A stretch of DNA of 64,000 nt from Phyllostachys edulis (taxonomy: Eukaryota; Streptophyta; Magnoliopsida; Poales; Poaceae), in assembly GCA_036346405.1 (NCBI GenBank), contig CM070546.1:106398826-106462825 (forward strand). The letters run 5' to 3'. Below, piece after piece: positions 32,895 through 42,955 of the stretch (its first letter is position 1; each line of letters opens with the position of its first letter). A program made the position numbers and the translations under genes. Below the pieces are notes generated by a model, which was not told the origin of the DNA, did no database searches, and saw nothing but the letters and a program-made list of their open reading frames with translations.

Positions 32895-32910
32895 GAATAT
32901 TTGTTCTTTC

Positions 32911-33346
32911 GTTAGTATAGCCCGTGCTTACAAACTTTTTAGGTTACGGCGCCTTTTTGGCTGACACATAGTCGCACTTGAACTTTATAGTACTAGTAAT
33001 TAAAAAATAAAATAATTTTGCATTTAGATCTACACGATAATGTAATGTGTGTCTACTCATCCTGCAAAGAGAAAGGACCCACTTGCAAACAAAAGTGGGA
33101 AAAAAGAACAGGAAGCAACCATCAATAATAATGGGAGCCTCCAGAGAAAGTACTGACGTCAGTTTTCACTCAAAAAAATGGTGCCACTTCGTCTTGTTTA
33201 TCAAAATTCTAGTTGCCTATCAGACATCTCCACTAACTGCGATATTTCATTGTCAGTATCTATCTGCTCAAGTCCCTGGGGACGAACAGGACGGACAAAA
33301 GATGCCGAATTCTGAAAAGATTCAGGAAATACACACAATCTGCCCT
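32911..33346. other. Spacer, no feature seen
   Basis: AT-rich, non-repetitive at this scale, with only short frames and no recognised protein. Confidence 0.3.
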
Positions 33347-34039
33347 CAAAACATGAGCGGCATATCTCGTGGACAAAAGCTGTTTCATGCACATAAGGAC
33401 ATGACCGATCTGCGCAGTCCATAGTGAGTGCAGCAGCCAGGATCGAGGCTCCCTCCCACCCCCCGCCACTTCGTGGAAACACCCCCGCCCGACGCAACTT
33501 CTCAGTCGACTCGCCCCTCCCCGAGTCCCTAATCCTCTATTCCCAAATCTTCCTCCCGATGCAATTTCTCGGTCGACTCGCCCCTCCCCCGGATCCGCAA
33601 TCCCCCTCGATTCCCTGTCGCCCTCGTTCCAAATCGTCTGAGGCGACCGTGGTGCCGCCGCCAGTCTCGCCCTTGAGCACTCTCCCCCGCTCGACGACCC
33701 TTCTCGCTCGACTTGCCCTCCCCGATCCCCAATCCTCCCCGATCCCCAATCCCTATCACCGTTGTCCCAAATCGTCTGAGTGGCGACCGTGGAAGCGCCG
33801 CTCCTCTCACCCTTGAGCTCTCCCCTGCCTGTGGCCGCATCCCCCTTGTGCTTCCTGCTCCTCAGCCTCCCTATAACGCTCCCGCTAGGCCACCCCCCTC
33901 CCCAAAAATCGAGTCTAGGGTTAGTCCATGTTCGACGTCTCCACAAATCGGCGACCCTTCGTGCATTCGCCCTTGCTCACCGCTCCCCCGCGCGTTGCCG
34001 CACCATGGAGAAGAAGAAAGCTCACGCAAAGTGATGGGT

Positions 34040-34530
34040 TACCGCTCATGCCATTTGGTTATGTAATGTAGTAGTTGAGAAATGGAGTGTAGAGTTGTGA
34101 TTGTAATTGCTCTGTTCAATCTATGTAATGGTTCTTGTTGAATTGTGATAGTGAGAATTTGACTGTTGAATTGAGTATTGAATTTCTGATTGAGCAATGC
34201 ATGGTTTTGTCTAGCTGCATTCTGTGTTGATGATAAATTATGATTGATGATTGTCTTGTAGCAATGGAGTGTAGAATTATGGATGTATGTCTTGTAATAT
34301 TTCTGGATTTTGGATATTTGTCTAGAGTTTGCATACACACTGATTCTAGATTCTGGATGATGGATTCTGGATGTTTGTCTTGTAATGTTTCTGGATTCTA
34401 GATGTTTATCCAGAATTCACAAAGATGGTGCATTGCTCGTGATTCTGGATTCTAGATGATGGTGCAGATCATACCGAGGATGATGCATAATTGTTTCACT
34501 AGTGCAAATCACACTCACAGAGCATTTCGA
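34040..34530. repeat. AT-rich degenerate repeats inside the MULE
   Basis: Multiple dispersed copies of TTCTGGATTTTGGAT / GATTCTGGATTCTAGATG and TTGAATTG motifs. 34860-35110 has a similar run of CATTCAGTCAACATTTTCAG units. These look like expanded non-coding linkers and hold no ORF. Confidence 0.5.
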
Positions 34531-34601
34531 TTGCATCATATTCCGAAAAATGAAGTGCCCGAGAAATTTGAGGTGCTTACCGATTCATGATTATTTTGCA
34601 C

Positions 34602-34758
34602 CTCCAGGAATCGTTGTTGCACTGACCTTCCTTCAGCTTGAGCTCTACCACCCAGAAAAGCAAGATATTGCATAAGCATTTTAGTGCTTTCTGTCTTGCC
34701 AACTCCACTCTCTCCACTTACTAATATTGCTTGGCTGATATGATCATGGATCATAAGT
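34602..34758 (-). pseudogene. Captured myosin heavy-chain motor exon (P-loop)
   Basis: On the minus strand an exon between TCTGCCAAG| and CTGGAG|GTGCAA encodes ISQAILVSGESGVGKTESTK and MLMQYLAFLGGRAQAEGRSV. This is the ATP-binding P-loop (GESGxGKT) and following helix of plant myosin motors. In plant myosin the next exon starts after ..QQxLE, matching this splice position. The rest of myosin is missing, so it is a transduplicated fragment. Which myosin class donated it cannot be told from this exon. Confidence 0.9.
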
Positions 34759-35289
34759 CTTGGCAGAACAAACATAAATAAGATAAAGAAGAAGAAAAAC
34801 AATTCCTACACAATTTAGTCAGCATTTTCAGTGCATCATTCAAACATTGCTACACAATTCAGTCAACATTTTCAGTGCAACATTCAGTCATCATTCAGTC
34901 ACTATTTCAGTGTAGCATTGAAACATCATTTAGACATCATTCAGTCAACATTTTAGTGCAGCATTTTGAATTTTCATACAACATTTTGAAACTTCATACA
35001 GCTCCAGGAATTCACAGATTACAACATTTCAGAGGATTACAACATTGCAAATTACAAGATAATTCGCAGATTACAACATTTCAAAGGATTCAATACAGAA
35101 TTGCAAATTACAAGATAATTCATGAGGATTCAGTTCAGCAAGATTACAGCCTCCAAGACTCGGACCTCAATGAAGGTGGCCACCAGATTTGCCTGCATAC
35201 TGAAAACATGCTTGAGTTAGTATGTAATAAGAGGAACAACATGTGAAGTGAAAAAAAAATTAAAATGCTCCATTACGTTATTATTTTGC

Positions 35290-35839
35290 TTATTTCCTTA
35301 AAGGGAAGTTGCGGCTATCATGGGTGCTGATCCCATTGCATGCCCTGCACATACGAGCTACCTTTCCCTTAAACTTCTTTTGTTTGCTCTCCCCAGGCCA
35401 ATTCCTCTTGCGTTTCCCTCTAGTAAGATTGTCGGTTGGCGACAGTATATCGATCTGATGAGGGATGCTACACCCAAGATATGCTTCAACCTCCTCCACT
35501 CTACTTTGTGGTCGGGCAGGAATTTCCTGGTTTATGTCATGCATAAAATTTTTAAGTTTCCCTCTCGTATTCTGCATGTATGGTAGTGAAGGTCTAGCGT
35601 GATGTATCAATTCTTCTAAGTCCTTGTGCATCTCCGAAGCCAGCCTTTTAATTTCTTCCTCCGTGGGATCTTTTGGTTTTTCTCCCAAGAACATTGCCAT
35701 TCTCATCGAATACAACCTCCATCTTGCATTTTGCAGTCCACCTCTTGAAAACATAATGACTTAGAAGCTCATTCAGCAACGCACCTTGTAATACAAGGAT
35801 AATGTAGCGGTAAGGAATTCCATGAGTGCCAAACAACAT
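35290..35839 (-). pseudogene. MULE transposase C-terminal part with degenerate SWIM finger
   Basis: Two overlapping frames. The upstream one has MLFGTHGIPYRYIILVLQGA, which sits where FRS/MULE proteins have CxCxxFxxxGIPCRH. Here the pattern has become YSC...PYRY, so the SWIM zinc ligands are mostly lost. The other gives the tail RLASEMHKDLEELIHHARPS and, near the end, RMCRACNGISTHDSRNFPLR, a degenerate form of the terminal zinc knuckle. Confidence 0.85.
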
Positions 35840-36060
35840 ACAGGAGTAGTGGGCAATGATGGTGTTAGTGTCACATGTGACTTTTCTTACCTTTTTTTGC
35901 CATCCTCATTCACCGCTGTTACTTTAAGGTCACATACTTGTGTTGTGCTCTCAACAACACAGTTGTCCCTGGCCGCAATAACCTCCTTCTGAAATTTTGT
36001 GAACACCACATGTGTGAACACTTCACTGCCATGCAGCTCTATTGCCCATGGTGTCTTCAA

Positions 36061-36858
36061 CTAAGGCTTCGTGTGAAAGTTGGTATGGTCTTCTCTTAGG
36101 TCCTTTTGTCTTTTTTCATCCACTACTGTGTCGAACCGGATCCAGAACTCAACCAAAGCATGTTTGTAACCAATAAAACGATTGAAAAAAGAATTGGCGC
36201 TTTCAGACCTTGAAGTTGTTCTAAGAATTCCTGCCAAGGGTATGTCCATAAAGTAGGCTGGTATCCAAGATGCCCGAATACTATACCGACCAGCGAGCCA
36301 CTCATTATCTTCCAAACCGAACTCAAAAATAATAGCTGCCCACTGTGACTCGAATTCTTCTGGAGTTTCTGAGGGATACACACATGAATTGAAACGACTG
36401 TAAAAGATTTGGTTATCCCTTAAATCTGGCCTTATCTTAGTTGGAAGTTTGTTCCATATGTGCCACATACATAAGCTATGCGTGCTAGTTTGGAAGACAT
36501 GCTCAATTGCCTTCTTCATAGCTGCATCTTCATCAATTATTATAAGTCTAGGTACAACACCTCCCATACATCTTAAGAAAGTACAGAACAACCATTGGAA
36601 AGTTTCAATCGTCTGATTAAGCAGCAATACAACCCCGAATAGAACACATCCCCCATGGTTATTCACTCCGATGAATGCAACCGCCCAAAACACATGCACC
36701 AACCTACCACTGCCGTCAATAACATAGTCAAAGTAAAATGCTGTATTATTCTCGTTCTTTCTAGCTAGATTATCAAGGAACATCTGAGCATCAGAGATGA
36801 CTTTATACTCTCTCTTAAGGTACGATGATAATTTTGCAAGTCCCTCCTTGTGCATCAT
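36061..36858 (-). pseudogene. MULE transposase core, first catalytic Asp segment deleted
   Basis: 265 codons of FAR1/FRS-type transposase. NNTAFYFDYVIDGSGRLVHV is followed by FWAVAFIGVNNHGGCVLFGV. In the family a segment of about 25-30 residues with the D-V-V-x-F-D-x-T-Y motif separates FWA from the FxGVNHH block, so an in-frame deletion has removed the first catalytic Asp. LIIIDEDAAMKKAIEHVF and CMWHIWNKLP (second Asp and CxWH) remain, as does SRSESANSFFNRF. It is separated from the upstream FAR1 domain by a frameshifted stretch (MFACHQASIGISRAFRYLHV). Confidence 0.9.
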
Positions 36859-36972
36859 ACATTCTGAAATCCACCCTCACTTACATGAAGATATCTAAAT
36901 GCCCTGGATATCCCGATGCTAGCCTGATGGCATGCAAACATTGTACTCTTAGCCTTCTCATTTACTTGTCTA

Positions 36973-37597
36973 TTAGAACGTCAAGTGTTGCTTACTAGGT
37001 AAGACAAAACTATGGTTATGCACTTCTACAAATGTCTCTAATATGAACTTATTGTCCTTAGTTCGCTTGATACCAAACATGTCCTCACAACCGCACCTAC
37101 TCAATTTATATTCATATGTCCTCTTCACTCTGACATCCACCTTGTCCTTACATCTTTCTTCCTTCCAGCCATGTCTGCCACAATAGTACCGCCTCCATTG
37201 CAACACACCATTCATGGTCATCCGCTGTCCAATACGAACAGAGAAGCCCGCAACATGTGTGTATGCTTTGTAAAACTCTAGGGCAGCATCCTCATCTTCA
37301 AAAATCATCCCCACAGCAGGTGTCAATTTGTTAGTAACTACCAGTGTGGATGACGATCCCTGTAGTAGTAATGATGATTTAGCCCGAGAACGATATAAAT
37401 CATACAAATTAACAATTTATGCGCACACTCACGTAGAATGGGATGCTAGCCGCCTTCTGAGGGGTTTTACAAGGAGAGCTCGCAACGAGAGAGTGTGCAT
37501 CGGCCATTTCGGGACTAGGCAAAGCTAGTTGCCGCACTGAGCTGCTCACATCTTCCATTTCATCCATGCGTCTGCACATCAAAACAAAAATAAACAA
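36973..37597 (-). pseudogene. MULE transposase N-terminus and FAR1 DNA-binding domain
   Basis: Exon 1 (from 37597 to 37433) encodes an acidic leader with MEDVSSSVRQLALPSPEMAD. A 73-bp intron follows (37432-37360, GTGAGT...CTACTACAG). Exon 2 from 37359 has VGMIFEDEDAALEFYKAYTH, AGFSVRIGQRMT, RRYYCGRHG, KRTYEYKLSRCGCEDMFGI and FILETFVEVHNHSFVLPSKQ, the WRKY-GCM1-like FAR1 zinc finger with C/C/H/H ligands visible. It frame-stops after HLTF. Confidence 0.92.
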
Positions 37598-38069
37598 TCC
37601 ACAATTCCAGTGCTATGGGTGGCACAGCGGGCGTGCGACAACCCAATGTCAACTACATAATCCATTATGAAGGAAATCAAATCTTACATGACTGGGCAGC
37701 GTAGGGTGCAGGGCGACTGGGCACAGGTGACTTGGCGTTGTGCAGACGAGGCGGCGAGGGCGGTGTAGGGCATAGGGCGATTGGGCGCAGGCGACGGTGC
37801 AGCGGCGCGGTGCCTCCGAACCCTAGCTTGCAAGTCGACAGGGAATCGAGGGGGATTGGGGAACCCTAGCTCGCAATTTGACAGGGACTTGAGGGGGAGG
37901 GGCGAGTCGAGTGAGAAGTTGCGTCGAGCGTGGGTGTTTTCGCAAAATGGCGGCGGGTGGGAGGGAGCCTTCATCCTGGCTGCTGCACTCGCAATGGACG
38001 GCGCGGATCGGCCATGTCCATATGTGCACGAAACAACTCTTGCCCATGAGATATGCCACCCAAAACATG

Positions 38070-38529
38070 CACGTCTAAATGATCTGTTCTCCCTTACTCT
38101 CGTTATGTTTTATCTATCAGAAAGTAATGTTTGACCAGTAGGCTCAAAGGAAGTACAAAGCAGATAAGAGACATTCATAGAGCTACAGTTAGGTCAAATT
38201 AGGGAAATCGCTATCGGCGGGGGAAAATTTTCGGAGGGTAGGTTTTTCGGAAAATTTTTAGTCGAAATTTTCGATTTGCACAGTGAAATTTCAAATTTTT
38301 TCTAGCTAGAATGACCCGAAAATGTCTGAAATTTTGGGAAATTTTGATGTAATTTTGCCAATAATTTTACCTCCTACTCATGCATCTAAAAAACTACTTC
38401 CTCTATTGCAGTCTATTTCCACAAAACAATTCTCTCTCGTGCGAAAGTCTCGTAAAGTTGTGGGCAGCGGAAGGATTCGTAACAAGGAAAGGAAACAACT
38501 TCAGTAAAACAAGGAAGGATTCATAGCCA
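38070..38529. other. AT-rich spacer with GAAATTTTCGG-type motifs
   Basis: 38190-38350 contains repeated AAATTTTCGGA / GAAATTTTGGGA motifs, and AAATTTCGGT-like sequence recurs near 39360-39395. It could be one degraded TIR element around the NLR fragment, but ends and TSD are not definable. Confidence 0.3.
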
Positions 38530-38830
38530 AGGCAAGGTACCTTGCTATTCTAGAGCTGCAAGACTCACCCATTAACACAGTTCTAGCAAACATCGGGGAG
38601 TTGTTCAACCTGCGTTATCTTGGGTTCAGGGGGACCAAGGTGAAAATTCTTTCCAAAATCGATCGAGAAGCTCACTAATCAGGAAACTTTGGACCTGAAA
38701 TACACCAAGGTTGATCAACTGCCAAAGGAGATCAACAAATTGAAGAAGCTGGGGCACTTGCCGAATGAATTCTCACACCTGGAGGAAAATCATACCCTTG
38801 AAACAGTTGAAGCAACCAAGGACTCCATCC
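38530..38830 (+). pseudogene. NLR (NBS-LRR) resistance-gene fragment, LRR part
   Basis: Frames give YLAILELQDSPINTVLANIG, ELFNLRYLGFRGTKVKIL, then after a shift TLDLKYTKVDQLPKEINKLK KL with a gap and HTLETVEATKD. The LxxLxLxxTxVxxLPxxIxxLxxLxxL spacing is the LRR block of cereal CC-NBS-LRR proteins. No NB-ARC is nearby. At least two frameshifts or deletions. It is a dispersed fragment. Confidence 0.8.
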
Positions 38831-38949
38831 ATGCCCCTAGCGAGTGGAGAAGAAAGGAAGAAGATGAGAGATAGGGAGAGGAGGAGGCAGTACTCAGGAG
38901 GTCAGGAGTCGGGACTTAGGAGCTCACCTCATGGAGTGGAGGTGCCACC

Positions 38950-39110
38950 GACTGAGCTCAGGCCCAGGGAGAGGAGCCGCTACCGAAGGTTCTCATACCC
39001 AGAGACAGTAGGCGCCGCCAACTAAGCTCAGGCCTAGGGAGAGGAGCCACTGCCGAAGTGGCCGCCAAAGGTCCTCACGCCCAGAGACAGCAGGCACCGC
39101 CGAAGGAACT
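38950..39110. repeat. GC-rich tandem duplication of 70-80 bp
   Basis: Two units starting ACTGAGCTCAGGCCCAGGG (38951) and ACTAAGCTCAGGCCTAGGG (39020) both run through GAGGAGCC, CCGAAG, CAGAGACAG and GGC(G/A)CCGCC. The second has a short insertion. No gene is supported. Confidence 0.65.
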
Positions 39111-40171
<1,061 letters not shown>

Positions 40172-40191
40172 TATGTGTCAACGACACCGAA

Positions 40192-41552
40192 CGTAGAATA
40201 AGTTATTCTACGCTCCACCACCTTTCGTGGGTCAAAACCCACATTCCACCTTGGTCAAAGGTTAGTCAAAGAAAACCCACCTCCATTAACCCACGTTTCT
40301 CTCTCCACCCGCCCTCTGCTCCTAGCGTGGCAGTAAATCTCCAATGAAGATGTAGTAAAGGCAAGTGCGGTAATACTAAGTGTGATAGTGTCTGTCATGT
40401 AAAGGCATGGTAAATGAATAAGAAGATTGCAATACATTTTTGTAGCGTTGCAGTAAAAGCATAAGGAAATCATAGTAAATCTCTTGTAGTGTTGCAGTAA
40501 AAACACAAATGAGGCCACAGTAAATCTCTTGAAATGGTGTAGTAAACATAGGAGGTTGCAGTAAATCTTTTTTAGTGATGCGATAAACATTGCACGCCCC
40601 GATCTTTTTCTAATATATTGACAGTAACAGGTAATGTATGTGATAGTAATTCTAATGCCATTTTTACTGCCGGACTATCTCATAGCATACTGCTTTTTTT
40701 TTGGGCCACGGTCCCACGATCCACACACACGTGACAGTAACTTGCAACGGTGAGAAAAGTAATTGTGATACATATTTTATTGCCCCATCACACCTAAGCG
40801 AACTTTTTTCCTTGGGTCATGATCCCACGCTCTTTGCGCTCAGCGTGAGAGTAAATCTCTTTGTAGTGCTGCAGTAAAAAGCACAACTCGGTCGCTATAA
40901 AATATCTTTTTTGTAGTGTTGTAGTAAAAAAGGCACAATGAGATCGCAGTAAATCGCTTTATTGCAGTGCTGCAGTAAAAACACAAGGAGGTTGTAGTAA
41001 AGGACACAATGAGGTCGTAGTAAATCTTTGTAGTGTTGTAGTAAAAGACACTATGAAGTTGCGGTAAATCTTTTATAGTGATGCAGTAAAAGGTGGGCGA
41101 CGGAAGAGGGGGTAGGGTGGTGGATTGAGGGATGCACGTGGGTTTTATGATCGTTTGTGCCACACTTAGATGATGCAATAATTAATTGGCTTAGGTACAG
41201 TAAATCCAAACTTTTAGTGCAGTAATTTATTTCTTACAGCGTTAGAACATATTCATCGTGGATCTCTTTTTGTTAAGCACATTTTCCCCAGCAAAATGCT
41301 CCAAACAGATTGTAAATAGGATAAATGGTTTATGAGATATTCTCGTTCAAAGATTGCAATTAACCCACACTTTTATCTCCACTCGTCTCTCTGCGCTCAG
41401 TGTGGCAGTAAATCTCTTGTAATGATGCAGTAAAAGACACAACGAGTTTTACGTGGGGTGCGCGCGATTTTTACTGTTAGTTGTGTGGGGCGCGTGGTTT
41501 AATGGTCGGTTGGGCGGGGGAGGACTGGAGCATAGAATAACCTATTCTACAC
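40192..41552. mobile_element. Probable non-autonomous TIR element rich in AGTAA
   Basis: The left terminus CGTAGAATAAGTTATTCTAC + GCTCCA and the right terminus (inverted) TGTAGAATAGGTTATTCTAT + GCTCCA are similar 26-mers, each itself a near-palindrome. The interior is filled with (C/T)AGTAAA(A/T) at irregular spacing, and the left and right subterminal regions share CTCTCCACCCGCCCTCTGCT / TCTCCACTCGTCTCTCTGCG. No TSD was identified. Superfamily uncertain; Mutator-like is the best guess from the subterminal repeats. Confidence 0.5.
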
Positions 41553-41591
41553 TCAAGCGCAGAATAGTGCTATCGTGTGTATATAGATATA

Positions 41592-41624
<33 letters not shown>
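41592..41624. repeat. (CA)n microsatellite
   Basis: About 16 CA units between CAGAATAGTGCTATCG and TATTCTATGTCTAAGTG, again beside a TATTCTA-type palindrome (41626-41660). Confidence 0.95.
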
Positions 41625-41626
<2 letters not shown>

Positions 41627-42309
41627 TTCTATGTCTAAGTGTAGAATAGTAGTTCTACGCCTAGCCAGCCCATCTCGCGCGACCCAGGCATGGTGTTATG
41701 CGTGTGCGCCCAATCCCATACGGCCGGCCCATCAAACACAGTCGCCGGGCCAGAATAGCCGATGAGCACGGAACTCGATTCAACGGTAAATGTTAGATGT
41801 TGTAACAGTAATTCGTGTGTTCCTTTAGTGCACGTTTTTAGGAATGCGGCTATTCTGAGCTCATACGTATTACAGTAAAACATAATGGCGTTCACAGTAA
41901 TTGTCTCCTGTTTTTACCGCCGCACCTCACTTGTGGACAAGCTATCTTTTTTGTGACAGTAAAAAGATTATGCTAAGGACAGTAAAATGTAGATGTACGT
42001 ACAGTAAGTGTGTATGTTGTTTTGCTTCATATTTACAGCACAGTAAACGAGCACTCATAGAATATTTACAGAAGACGTTTCCACGAGTACATATGTATGA
42101 ACTGTTTTCACCGATCGGTAATGCCGACATTTTGTTATACTGAGGCCATATATAGAAAACAATAAGATAAAACATATTATTCAGTAACCATGTTCAACAT
42201 ATTCAGTAACTACAAGTCCAAATTGTTTTTTTTTCATTTTTTGTATTTATATATGGCCAAACAGCTTGGCCAGTCACTTTCTTACAAAATATTAAGAAAA
42301 AAGTAGAAT
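41625..42309. other. AGTAA-rich non-coding stretch
   Basis: AT-rich DNA with further ACAGTAAA/GCAGTAAT motifs, similar to 40.3-41.4 kb and to 57.6-58.7 kb. No gene was seen. Confidence 0.4.
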
Positions 42310-42955
42310 GCTAAAAGATCATGTTTCTAGCAACCCAGGTATGCTGCTATCTCCATCTTCAAAACTTCGTAGGTGACGTCGTCCACATCGGAGGGTTCGA
42401 GATCAGCGTAGGTAGCTTGAAATATGTTCACTCGTTGACGCGCTCGTTCGAGAGTCTCCCAAAAATGCCCCGACTCAAGTACCATGTCGAAATGCGCCCA
42501 AAGGCTCTTTTTTCCTTGCTCGAGGTGTTTCGGCTTGGTTGACCTGCTCGTCTGCCGCCTCGATGTAGTCGTCGAATCGACGGTAATCCTCCCGGAGATG
42601 TATAATATCGTTCTAGAGGACCATGTCGACGGCGAGGTTAGCTCGTCAGAAAAGGGAGATCACCACCCAGAAGACGTGGCGGAGGAGGTTGTCAAGACAA
42701 CAGAAGGTGGCCATCACATGCCCCGACGTAACCTTAGGCAGAGGAGGGAGGACATTGTTGGCAAGTGTCCTTCCACAACATCTGCCAGCATACGGGCGAA
42801 GAGGTGCTCATACAGTATGGTTAGGTAGGCCATCAATACCGGCGACAGGGAAGAAGAGTGTGGAGCCATTTTTACTAATTTCAATGAATCGTATGAGCTG
42901 GAGAGTAGTGCGATGTGATAAATCATCTTTGGTGGTGGATGGCCAGTTTTATAAT
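42310..42955 (-). pseudogene. Degraded minus-strand coding fragment of a TE-associated protein
   Basis: Inverted reading gives LREDYRRFDDYIEAADEQVN, QAETPRARKKEPLGAFRHGT and, nearer the Sirevirus insertion, ISKNGSTLFFPVAGIDGLPN-like sequence in shifting frames with stops. It looks like a hypothetical protein family found with grass mobile elements; I cannot name it. The reading may continue at 57482-57600 on the same strand beyond the Sirevirus (SGCSIKRHPNDLLNATVPLR, RAEVTPRFI). Confidence 0.4.

Larger units (their letters stand above)
33356..38060 (-). mobile_element. FAR1-type Mutator-like element (MULE), TSD CAAAACATG
   Basis: Bounded by the identical 9-mers CAAAACATG at 33347-33355 and 38061-38069. 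Left TIR AGCGGCATATCTCGTGGAC and right TIR (inverted) GGTGGCATATCTCATGGGC continue for over 200 bp through GTGCAGCAGCCAGGAT, GGCTCCCTCCCACC and GACGCAACTTCTCA. The left TIR region also holds a tandemly repeated segment (CGACTCGCCCCTCCCC at about 33507 and 33575). A minus-strand FAR1/MULE transposase starts next to the right TIR. The other third carries a captured myosin exon. At 4.7 kb it is of autonomous size, but the transposase is dead. Confidence 0.93.
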
